Source: DASTGO01 sp035719045 (lineage in GTDB: Bacteria; Actinomycetota; Actinomycetes; Actinomycetales; Kineosporiaceae). Taken from it: a stretch of DNA of 17,629 nt. Positions 6,125 to 12,350 of the stretch are shown here, one piece after another (position 1 is the stretch's first letter; the number at the start of each line of letters is the position of its first letter). The position numbers were made by a program, and so were the translations under genes. The stretch covers positions 1 to 17,629 of the forward strand of contig DASTGO010000231.1 in NCBI GenBank assembly GCA_035719045.1, given 5' to 3'. Below the pieces are notes generated by a model that had not been told where the DNA came from, made no database searches, and saw only the letters and a program-made list of their open reading frames with translations.

Positions 6125-6769
6125 TCATCCCAGCCGCGGGGACAGCGCGCCGTGCGGCGGCAGCTCCAGCAGCAGGCCGAGGTCCCGGGCGTCGCGCAGG
6201 TCGAACTGCTCCAGCAGGACGGCTGCCGCGGTCTGCGGCCAGACCAGGGCCCACAGCCACACCCCGGACGCCTCCCCGACGTAGGCGGCCGCCCCGTCGA
6301 CGTCGACCCCCCACAGCGGGGTGTGCTGCCCCTCGGCGACCAGTTTCAGATTGGGACAGCCGAGGCCGACCGCCATCCCGGGGTCCACGTCGGGGAGCCC
6401 GGCCAGGTGGGCGGCCAGGCCCACCCCCGGCTGCTCGGCGACCAGCAGCAGGTCCGCCGGCCGCGGCTGGTCCGGACCCGCGGCCACCGGGTTCGGCCCG
6501 GAACAGGCCATCACCACCGCGACCGGTCCGGAATGGTCGTCCCCGGCGGCCCGCACTCCCGACACCAGCCAGCCGGCCGGCAGCGGCCAGGGCAGCCAGA
6601 GCGGGACCTGCGAGCGGTGGCCGGTCTGCTGCAGCGCCTCGACGGTGGCCAGCACCGGCGGATGCAACGGCGCGACGCCGCCGTGAGTGGAGCAGGTCCA
6701 GGCGTCCGACCAAAGCCCGGGCGGCCGGACCACGCCCCCGCAACGAGGACATGCAAGGGTCACGGACAC
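6125..6769 (-). CDS. DUF6758 family protein with N-terminal zinc-ribbon-like motif
   Basis: A 214-residue protein of unknown function, recognised as the actinobacterial DUF6758 type from its opening: two cysteines in CPRCGG (C7, C10), then PPGLW, and C26/H29 in a CSTH motif, followed by PLHPP. This C2-CH set could bind one zinc. The rest is a mixed fold with conserved-looking tryptophans (LWLPWPLPAGW) and no catalytic motif I know. The GTG at 6769 is favoured: it gives the short leader before CPRC, and a full TTGACC-17-GAACGT promoter ends 7 nt upstream. The longer TTG start at 6805 would lie inside that promoter's -35. It is 78 bp upstream of the PHP gene, same strand, and diverges from the NUDIX gene. 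Confidence 0.78.
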   Translation of the reverse strand: MSVTLACPRCGGVVRPPGLWSDAWTCSTHGGVAPLHPPVLATVEALQQTGHRSQVPLWLPWPLPAGWLVSGVRAAGDDHSGPVAVVMACSGPNPVAAGPDQPRPADLLLVAEQPGVGLAAHLAGLPDVDPGMAVGLGCPNLKLVAEGQHTPLWGVDVDGAAAYVGEASGVWLWALVWPQTAAAVLLEQFDLRDARDLGLLLELPPHGALSPRLG

Positions 6770-6776
6770 GTCATCG

Positions 6777-6805
6777 ACGTTCCCCTTCCCGGGACCCCAG
6801 GTCAA
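6777..6805 (-). promoter_or_regulatory. Candidate sigma-A-type promoter of the DUF6758 gene, leaderless
   Basis: Minus strand: TTGACC (6805-6800), 17-bp spacer, GAACGT (6782-6777), then 7 nt to the GTG. It is the best-formed promoter in the window, with a near-consensus -35 and correct spacing, and it implies a transcript starting at the start codon. Confidence 0.55.
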
Positions 6806-6815
6806 GGGACCCTTG
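6803..6815. promoter_or_regulatory. Palindrome overlapping the DUF6758 promoter -35
   Basis: CAAGGG-A-CCCTTG is a perfect 6-bp inverted repeat around one base. It overlaps three bases of the TTGACC -35 box. A repressor bound here would block polymerase, so it is a plausible operator; the regulator is unknown. Confidence 0.4.
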
Positions 6816-6900
6816 CCGGTGGTGTCGGCAGCCGCCGGTGATTCGTCCCGGTCCGAACCGTGGGGCGGGCTGCGCCGTCCGGGTGGTCGTGCCCGCGCGG

Positions 6901-6906
6901 CAGACT
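6901..6906 (+). promoter_or_regulatory. Candidate -10 element, leaderless NUDIX transcript
   Basis: CAGACT, an xANNNT match, is followed by six bases (GATCGG) and the GTG start at 6913. No ribosome-binding site or clear -35 is seen. Confidence 0.4.
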
Positions 6907-6912
6907 GATCGG

Positions 6913-7371
6913 GTGAACCCGACGCCGACGCCCACCCCGGCCCCCGCGGGACCCGACGACGGCGACGCCGGCACCCCCCGGATCCCCTGCGTCGGCGCGG
7001 TGGTGCACGACGAGCAGGGCCGGATCCTCCTGGTGCGCCGGGTCAACCCGCCCGGCGCCGGGCTCTGGTCGATCCCCGGCGGCAAGGTCGAGCCCGGCGA
7101 GGACGACGCCACGGCCGTGGTCCGGGAGGTGGCCGAGGAGACCGGCCTGCTGGTCCGTGCGGGTGAGGTGCTGGGGCAGGTGGAACGCCCGGCACCCGGC
7201 GGCGGGATCTTCGTCATCACCGATCTGCGCTGCCGTGCGGTCGGCGGCCGGCTGGCCTACGGGGACGACGCCGCCGATGCCGGCTGGTTCGGCGCGGCCG
7301 AACTGGCCGCCACCGCGACTGTCCCGGGCCTGGTCGAGGCGCTGGCCGAGTGGCAGGTGCTGCCCCGCTGA
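6913..7371 (+). CDS. NUDIX hydrolase
   Basis: A 152-residue NUDIX enzyme, the fold that hydrolyses nucleoside diphosphates linked to another group, with Mg2+ held by the box glutamates. The box is complete: G57, x5, E63, x7, then REVAEETGL at 71-79. The preceding LWSIPGGKVEPGE is typical of small MutT/ADP-ribose pyrophosphatase-like members. The specific substrate cannot be assigned. The first 22 residues are a Pro/Thr/Asp-rich tail, so the true start could be slightly downstream, but the GTG at 6913 with a -10-like box 6 nt before it is the simplest choice. It diverges from DUF6758 (143-bp gap) and converges with PAP2, with 24 bp between their stop codons. Confidence 0.92.
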   Translation: MNPTPTPTPAPAGPDDGDAGTPRIPCVGAVVHDEQGRILLVRRVNPPGAGLWSIPGGKVEPGEDDATAVVREVAEETGLLVRAGEVLGQVERPAPGGGIFVITDLRCRAVGGRLAYGDDAADAGWFGAAELAATATVPGLVEALAEWQVLPR

Positions 7372-7395
7372 GCCTGCCCGGACGGACCGGCCGGG

Positions 7396-7980
7396 TCAGG
7401 CCGCCACCCGCCCGGCCCGCCCGGCCCGTCGGGCCCACCTGCCGGCGAGCACACCCACCGGGACGCCCAACAGCCAGCCGGCCAGCACATCGCAGAGCCA
7501 GTGCGCGCCCAGGAACACCACGCAGACCCCGACGAGCAGCACGGCGAGACCTCCGGCGACGGCGAGCACCACCCGCCGCGCCCCGGTCAGCGCGACCGCC
7601 ACGACGAACGCCACGACCAGCGAGGAGGTCTGCGCGGCGTGCGTCGACGGGAACGCCCAGCCACCCACCTTCACCAACGCCAGGTCGCGTGGCGGCCTCG
7701 CCCGCTGCACGAGGTCCTTGCCGAGCCAGGCCAGCACCGTGGCGACCGCCAGCGCCGCCACCGCGGTGGCGGCCGCCCGCCAGGCCCGCAGCCCCCACAC
7801 GAGCACCAGGCCGGCGACCAGGCACAGGGTCAGTCCCGACGGGGTCGTCCCGAGCCGCATCACCGCCCGCGCGAGAGGTACGGCCCAGTGCGGGCGGTGG
7901 GTCGCCAGGAACACCTGCACGGCCCGGTCCAGCCGGTCCACCACCACCGGCACACCCGTCCCGGTCCCGAGGCCGCCCAC
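7396..7980 (-). CDS. PAP2-family membrane phosphatase with altered third motif
   Basis: Predicted 194 residues, mostly hydrophobic, with about five to six membrane segments. Type-2 phosphatidic acid phosphatase motifs: K88-x6-R95-P96 (motif 1), PSTH at 111-114 with the acid/base-type histidine H114 (motif 2), and GAHWLCD with nucleophile-type H160 and D164 (motif 3). In motif 3 the usual S-R pair six to seven residues before the histidine is replaced by C153-V154, so the phosphate-binding arginine is missing. Substrate would be a lipid phosphate or undecaprenyl pyrophosphate by family analogy. The start is GTG, 4 bp after the HAD stop, with no clear ribosome-binding site, suggesting coupling to HAD translation. 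The C-terminus is an Arg/Gly/Ala tail encoded by a 9-bp GC repeat. Confidence 0.87.
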   Translation of the reverse strand: MGGLGTGTGVPVVVDRLDRAVQVFLATHRPHWAVPLARAVMRLGTTPSGLTLCLVAGLVLVWGLRAWRAAATAVAALAVATVLAWLGKDLVQRARPPRDLALVKVGGWAFPSTHAAQTSSLVVAFVVAVALTGARRVVLAVAGGLAVLLVGVCVVFLGAHWLCDVLAGWLLGVPVGVLAGRWARRAGRAGRVAA

Positions 7981-7984
7981 GGGC

Positions 7985-8614
7985 TCAGAGCCAGCCCATC
8001 TCGGCCAGCCGGGCGGTGGCCTGCGGCGCCCCGGTGAACAGCAGGGTGGACCAGCCGTGCCGGGCCGCCTGGCCGAGGTTGACGGCGCGGTCGTCGATCA
8101 GCAGGGTGGCCGCGGGATCGAGGCCCAGCCGCTGCTGGGCCAGGTCGAAGATCTCCGGCTCGGGTTTCACATGCCCGACCCGGGCGCTGAACACCCCGTC
8201 GACGAACCAGCCGCGGAACCGGTCCTGGGTCTCCAGCCAGGCGGCGTAGCGCAGCGGCATGTTCGACAGGTACACCAGGCGCAACCCGTTGCCGTGCAGG
8301 CGGTCCAGCAGCAGGCCGGTCGGTTCGAGGAAGGCCAGATGCCCCGGCACGGCGTCGAGCAGGGCGTGCGCGGCGGTCAGCGAGATGCCGGTGCGCGCGG
8401 ACATCCGGGCCGCCAGTTCCGGCTCGCCGATGACGCCGCGGTCGAACTGCGACCAGTCCCCGTCGGCGGCGAAGTCCTGGAACAGCAGGCCCGCCAGCGC
8501 CGGGGCCCCGCCGTGCGCTGCCGCCAGTTCCGGCAGCGCCTGCGCGACCAGGGCCACCGGGTCCCAGCGGAGCACCACGCCGCCGAGGTCCACGACGAGG
8601 GTGCGCTGGCTCAT
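7985..8614 (-). CDS. HAD-superfamily hydrolase, subfamily IA (YihX-like)
   Basis: A 209-residue HAD protein. Motif I is VVDLGGVV with nucleophile D9; position 11, an Asp general acid in many HAD phosphatases, is Gly, as is usual in the DLGGV/YihX branch. Motif II is YLSNM with S117, motif III has K150 in HVKPEPEIF, and motif IV is IDDRAVN with D174/D175. The helical cap between motifs I and II (about 18-100) fits type C1. YihX acts on glucose-1-phosphate; the substrate here is not determinable. The ATG at 8614 begins the core strand directly; a TAGCGT box 8 nt upstream suggests a separate, leaderless transcript within the minus-strand run. The PAP2 gene follows after 4 bp. Confidence 0.9.
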   Translation of the reverse strand: MSQRTLVVDLGGVVLRWDPVALVAQALPELAAAHGGAPALAGLLFQDFAADGDWSQFDRGVIGEPELAARMSARTGISLTAAHALLDAVPGHLAFLEPTGLLLDRLHGNGLRLVYLSNMPLRYAAWLETQDRFRGWFVDGVFSARVGHVKPEPEIFDLAQQRLGLDPAATLLIDDRAVNLGQAARHGWSTLLFTGAPQATARLAEMGWL

Positions 8615-8622
8615 GGTCGGTG

Positions 8623-8628
8623 ACGCTA
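8623..8628 (-). promoter_or_regulatory. Candidate -10 element, leaderless HAD transcript
   Basis: TAGCGT (TANNNT) on the minus strand lies 8 nt before the HAD gene ATG, with no ribosome-binding site between, in the 70-bp gap after the MaoC-type gene. Confidence 0.4.
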
Positions 8629-8654
8629 CCGTCCGCCGCCGCCCGGACCGGCCT

Positions 8655-8690
8655 CGGCGTGCCGGGTCAGGACGGCGTGCCGGGTCAGGA
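8655..8690. repeat. 18-bp perfect tandem duplication at the MaoC-type stop codon
   Basis: CGGCGTGCCGGGTCAGGA occurs at 8655-8672 and 8673-8690 without a mismatch. The working minus-strand TGA (8685-8687) lies in the second copy; the first copy carries an identical downstream TGA. Confidence 0.88.
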
Positions 8691-9191
8691 CTCGGCGGGG
8701 ACCGGACGGCCGGGCTGCTCCCCGCCGCGGGCGTCGAGGTAGTTCTGCTTGGGCACCATGACCTTGCGCCGGAAGATGCACACCACGGTGCCGTCCTGCT
8801 TGTACCCGCGGGTCTCGACGTAGACCACGCCGCGGTCGTCCTTGCTGGTGGACTCCCACTTGTCCAGCACGGTCGTCTCGCCGTAGATGGTGTCGCCGTG
8901 GAAGGTCGGCGCGACATGCCGCAGCGACTCGATCTCCAGGTTGGCGATCGCCTTGCCCGACACGTCGGGCACCGACATCCCCAGCAGCACCGAGTAGATC
9001 AGGTTGCCGACGACCACGTTGCGCTGGAACTGGGTGGTCTGCTCGGCGTAGTGGGCGTCCAGGTGCAGCGGGTGGTGGTTCATCGTGATCAGGCAGAACA
9101 GGTGGTCGTCGGACTCGGTGATGGTCTTGCCCGGCCAGTGCCTGTAGACCGCGCCGACCTCGAACTCCTCGTACGACCGCCCGAACTGCAT
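8685..9191 (-). CDS. MaoC-type hydratase (mesaconyl-CoA/methylmalyl-CoA dehydratase-like)
   Basis: Predicted 168 residues, a single hot-dog domain. FGRSYEEFEVG (3-13), HWPGKTITESDDHLFC (18-33), TMNHHPLHLD (36-45), then NVVVGNLIYSVLLGMSVPDV and PTFHGDTIYGETTVL match the MaoC-like CoA hydratase group that includes mesaconyl-CoA hydratases. It should add or remove water on a branched enoyl- or 3-hydroxyacyl-CoA. No CoA-lyase or mutase partner lies next to it, so the pathway is unassigned. The ATG at 9191 is set by a strong AGGAGG 7 nt upstream, the best ribosome-binding site in the window; the longer GTG-rich start at 9212 would leave that site inside the gene. The upstream 148-bp gap carries an inverted repeat. 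Confidence 0.87.
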   Translation of the reverse strand: MQFGRSYEEFEVGAVYRHWPGKTITESDDHLFCLITMNHHPLHLDAHYAEQTTQFQRNVVVGNLIYSVLLGMSVPDVSGKAIANLEIESLRHVAPTFHGDTIYGETTVLDKWESTSKDDRGVVYVETRGYKQDGTVVCIFRRKVMVPKQNYLDARGGEQPGRPVPAES

Positions 9192-9278
9192 GCCCACGCC
9201 TCCTCGTCGCACCGGCTCCTGCCGGAGTCGCCCCCGCCATCGTCGTAGCCGCCCCGGGCCTCGTCACCACGGCCTGAA

Positions 9279-9292
9279 GTGACCTGCGTCAC
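9279..9292. promoter_or_regulatory. GTGAC-N4-GTCAC inverted repeat upstream of the MaoC-type gene
   Basis: GTGACCTGCGTCAC is a 5-bp perfect inverted repeat with a 4-bp centre, about 88 bp upstream of the MaoC-type start. A third GTCAC half-site lies at 9263-9267. It is a possible operator, but short enough to arise by chance in such GC-rich DNA. Confidence 0.3.
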
Positions 9293-9306
9293 CGCCGGAC
9301 CACGTC

Positions 9307-9339
9307 GGGTTCGGGTGGCGCCACGGCGGGCTCGGGTGG
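9307..9339. repeat. Direct repeat abutting the M24 stop codon
   Basis: GGGTTCGGGTGG (9307-9318) and GGGCTCGGGTGG (9328-9339) differ at one base, 21 bp apart. The second copy ends at the base before the minus-strand stop triplet of the M24 gene. Confidence 0.6.
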
Positions 9340-10470
9340 TCAGCCCGGCAGGACCTGCAGGTCGCGGGGGCGCAGGTTGAGCCGCCGCCCACCACCGGGC
9401 TCGCAGGCGACGATGTCCTCGATCCGGGCCCCGCCGACCCCCGGCAGGTAGATGCCCGGCTCGATCGAGAAGGTCGCGCCCGCGGGCAGCGGCAGCGGTG
9501 AGCCGGCCACCACATAGGGCTCCTCGTGCACCTCCAGGCCGATCCCGTGGCCGGTCCGGTGCAGGAAGTACTCCCCGTACCCGGCCTCGGCGATGATCCG
9601 GCGACCCACGGCGTCCAACTCGGAGGCGGTGATCCCCGCGCCGGCCGCCTCGCACTGTGCGGCCTGGGCACGCTGCAGCACCGCGTACAGGGCGGCGATC
9701 TCGGCCGACGGCTCCCCGACCACGTAGGTCCGGGTGCAGTCGCTGTTGTAGCCGCTGGGCATCCGGCCGCCGATGTCCACCACGACGGGCTCACCCGGCT
9801 GCACCACCCGGTCGGACAGCTCGTGGTGCGGGCTGGCGCCGTTCGGCCCGGACCCGACGATGACGAACTCCACGGTGAGGTGCCCAGCGCCGAGGATGGC
9901 GGCGGCGATGTCCGCCCCGATCTCCCGTTCGGTCCGCCCGGCCCGCAGCCACTCCCCCATCCGGGCGTGCACCGAGTCGATCGCCGCCGCCGCCTGCGCC
10001 AGCGCGGCCAGTTCCGCGGGGCTCTTCACCGCCCGCAACTGCAGCAGCAGGGGCCCGGCGCTGACCTGCCGGGCCTGGGGCAGCCGGGCGGCCAGGCCCA
10101 GGGACCGTTCGCTCCACATCTGGGCGTCCACGCCGATCCGGCCGGTCCCGTCCGGCAGCAGGGCGGCCAGCCGGTCCAGCGGGTCCTCCCCGTCGTCCCA
10201 GGTGACCAGCTCCAGCTGCGGGCCACCGGTCATCGCGACCTCGGCGACCGCCCGCTCCAGCCGGGGCAGCAGCACGACCGGGTCGCGGCCGGGGACGAGC
10301 ACCAGGCAGGTGATCCGCTCGGTGGTGATCGAGCCCCGGTACCCGGTCAGATACTCCAGGTTGCCGCCGGGGGTGACCAGGACGGCGTCCAGCCCAGCCT
10401 CGGCGGCCCGCTCGGCGGCACGTTCCAGGCGTCCGGCACATTCGCTGATGATCGACTGCTGGCCCGTCAC
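9340..10470 (-). CDS. M24 Xaa-Pro peptidase (aminopeptidase P/prolidase type)
   Basis: A 376-residue cytosolic metallopeptidase of the creatinase/prolidase fold that removes an N-terminal residue preceding proline. An N-terminal creatinase-like domain (about 1-145) precedes the pita-bread catalytic domain. All five metal ligands are visible: D232 (VVVDIGG), D244 (NSDCTRTY), H308 (RTGHGIG), E337 (FSIEPGIY) and E351 (ARIEDI); the H215/H216 pair (SPHHELSD) fits the usual substrate-site histidine. The GTG at 10470 follows AAAGGA by 5 nt. It is 68 bp downstream of the DUF885 gene and probably in the same transcript as S9 and DUF885, a grouping consistent with finishing proline-containing peptides. 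Confidence 0.94.
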   Translation of the reverse strand: MTGQQSIISECAGRLERAAERAAEAGLDAVLVTPGGNLEYLTGYRGSITTERITCLVLVPGRDPVVLLPRLERAVAEVAMTGGPQLELVTWDDGEDPLDRLAALLPDGTGRIGVDAQMWSERSLGLAARLPQARQVSAGPLLLQLRAVKSPAELAALAQAAAAIDSVHARMGEWLRAGRTEREIGADIAAAILGAGHLTVEFVIVGSGPNGASPHHELSDRVVQPGEPVVVDIGGRMPSGYNSDCTRTYVVGEPSAEIAALYAVLQRAQAAQCEAAGAGITASELDAVGRRIIAEAGYGEYFLHRTGHGIGLEVHEEPYVVAGSPLPLPAGATFSIEPGIYLPGVGGARIEDIVACEPGGGRRLNLRPRDLQVLPG

Positions 10471-10538
10471 GACGGTCCTTTCGCGCAGGTGGCACAGCGG
10501 GGATGGACGGCGGGACACCGCACCGGCGCCCCGCCGGG

Positions 10539-12350
10539 TCATCCTGCCAGGACCTGCGGCAACAGGAACATCGGGACCGGGCCGAGTCCGAGCAGCCGGT
10601 CGTGGAACGCGCGCAGGTCGAACGCCGCGCCCTCGGCCTCCCGGCGCTCCCGGCGGGCCGCGGCGATCCGGTCGTAGCCGAGGTAGTACCCGGTGGCCTG
10701 CCCCGGCCAGGAGATGTAGCGGTCGACCTCGTTGGTCACGTTCACCGGGGTGAGCCCGGTGGCGCCGGACAGGAAGGCGATCGCCCGGTCCCGGCTCCAG
10801 CCCTGGGCGTGGATCCCGGTGTCCACCACCAGCCGGCCGGCCCGCCACAGGGCGAACGACAGCATGCCCAGCCGGTCCAGGTCACCGCTGTACAGGCCGA
10901 GCTCGTCGCACAGCCGCTCGGTGTAGAGCGCCCAGCCCTCGACATAGGCCACCACATAGGAGGTGCGCCGGAAGTCGGGCAGCCCGGTGAGCTCCTGCTG
11001 CCGGGCGACCTGGGTGTGGTGGCCGGGCACGGACTCGTGGAAGGTCAGCGCCTCGTACTCGTACCGCGGCCGGGTGGCCGCCCCGGAGACGTTGAGCCAG
11101 TAGGTGCCCGGCCGCCCGTTGAGCATGCCCGGCGGCTGGTAGTAGGCCAGCGCACCGGTCAGCGACTCCGCCTCGTTCATCCGGCCGAGCACGCAGCCGG
11201 TGACCGGGAGCGTGCCGAGCATCCGGGGCAGTGCGTCGCTCGCCCGTTCCATCGCGCCGCGGCAGTACCGGATCATCTCGTCCTCGCCGGCGAAGCGCAG
11301 GTCCGTCCGCGCCCGCAGCGCCGCGAACACCTCCTGCGGGCCGCGCAGCCGCAGGACGCGCTCGCCGATCCGGGCGACCTCCTCGTGCAGTTCGGCGATC
11401 GCGTCCAGACCGAGCCGGTGCACCTGGTCGGCGGTCAGGCCTGCGCTGGAGTACCGGCGCAGGGCGGCGGCGTAGGCGGCCTCGCCTCCGGGGACGTGCC
11501 CCACCCCGGCCCGCTCGTCCGGACGGGCGACCGGCAGGAAGCGCTGCACCAGCGCCTCCCGGTACGCGGCGACGGCCGGACGGACGGCTTCGGCCACCAC
11601 GGCGGCGATCCGTTCCCGCACACCTTGCGCCGCAACGGATCCGGCCAGCCGAACCCCCAACGACGGGTCGTGCACGAAGGGGTCGGCGCCAGGGCCGCAG
11701 GACAGGTAGGCGTCGATCTGGGTGAGGGCACCGGCGATCCCGCACCGGGTCGGGGTCCGCCCGGCGGCCGCCCCGAGCGCCAGCTGCGCGGTGGCCTGGG
11801 CGAGGTACGCCGGTGCGGCCGCCAGACGCTGCAGGTACCGCTGGAGCTGGTCCTCGTCGTCCAGCTGGGCCTTGGGCACGATCCCGAGCAGCAGGGCGCT
11901 GGGACCGACGAAACTGCCGTCGACGGTGAACTGCGACCAGCCGGCCTCGATGTCCCCGATCAGGCAGTCCAGCTCGAATCCCAGCAGCCGCAGGGTGAGT
12001 CCGGGCTCGCCACGGGGGTCACCGCCGTACCGGCCGATCAATCCGTCCACCTCGGCGCGCATCCCGCGGGCGCAGGCCAGCCTGGACTCCTCGGCGGGCG
12101 CGGACAGGTCCGGCAGGATCCCCTCCAGCCAGTCCAGGCCGAGCTGGGCCGCCTCGATCGCGTTGCGCTCGCTGGCGAACCGGAAGAACCGCTGCGCCAG
12201 CGTGTCCACCTCGGCGGGGAGTCCTCCCGGAGCGGCACCCCGCGCCCCGGTGGCCGGGACGGCACCCCCTTGCGCACCCGCACCTTCGCCGCACATCCCT
12301 TGCGCACCAACACCTTCCACCGGGGGGTGCCCGCCCATCGGCTCAGTCAT
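10539..12350 (-). CDS. DUF885 family protein, predicted zinc metallopeptidase
   Basis: Predicted 603 residues, all-helical DUF885 fold. The signature HESVPGHH (438-445) gives the HExxPGHH zinc motif, and EGWALYTE (471-478) supplies the downstream glutamates. Upstream landmarks include YYQPPGMLNGRPGTYWLN (403-420). DUF885 proteins resemble M3/M32-type metallopeptidases, and a few have been shown to be peptidases; specificity is unknown. No signal peptide is seen, so it is probably cytosolic. The first 47 residues are a Gly/Ala-rich tail with EGVGAQG/EGAGAQG repeats not part of the fold. ATG 12350 overlaps the S9 gene stop by 8 bp (ATGACTGA), implying coupled translation; M5 at 12338 is an alternative start. 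Confidence 0.9.
   Translation of the reverse strand: MTEPMGGHPPVEGVGAQGMCGEGAGAQGGAVPATGARGAAPGGLPAEVDTLAQRFFRFASERNAIEAAQLGLDWLEGILPDLSAPAEESRLACARGMRAEVDGLIGRYGGDPRGEPGLTLRLLGFELDCLIGDIEAGWSQFTVDGSFVGPSALLLGIVPKAQLDDEDQLQRYLQRLAAAPAYLAQATAQLALGAAAGRTPTRCGIAGALTQIDAYLSCGPGADPFVHDPSLGVRLAGSVAAQGVRERIAAVVAEAVRPAVAAYREALVQRFLPVARPDERAGVGHVPGGEAAYAAALRRYSSAGLTADQVHRLGLDAIAELHEEVARIGERVLRLRGPQEVFAALRARTDLRFAGEDEMIRYCRGAMERASDALPRMLGTLPVTGCVLGRMNEAESLTGALAYYQPPGMLNGRPGTYWLNVSGAATRPRYEYEALTFHESVPGHHTQVARQQELTGLPDFRRTSYVVAYVEGWALYTERLCDELGLYSGDLDRLGMLSFALWRAGRLVVDTGIHAQGWSRDRAIAFLSGATGLTPVNVTNEVDRYISWPGQATGYYLGYDRIAAARRERREAEGAAFDLRAFHDRLLGLGPVPMFLLPQVLAG
12267..12317. repeat. 30-bp-period direct repeat in the DUF885 N-terminal tail
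   Basis: A 21-bp block beginning CCCTTGCGCACC appears at 12267-12287 and 12297-12317 with two mismatches. On the minus strand it codes for EGAGAQG and EGVGAQG ten residues apart. The period is a multiple of three, as in the MpaB-type tail. Confidence 0.7.

Noticed and set aside
6770..6805. Upstream TTG start for the DUF6758 protein
   Set aside because: The TTG is part of the TTGACC -35 box, and the extra 12 residues precede the usual CPRC-containing N-terminus.
5225..6841. 538-residue plus-strand frame
   Set aside because: Antisense to the PHP and DUF6758 genes, both well supported; composition is typical of GC-driven shadow frames.
7985..8614. HAD enzyme as inactive because motif I lacks the second aspartate
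   Set aside because: Gly at that position is normal for the DLGGV/YihX-type branch; the other motifs are intact.
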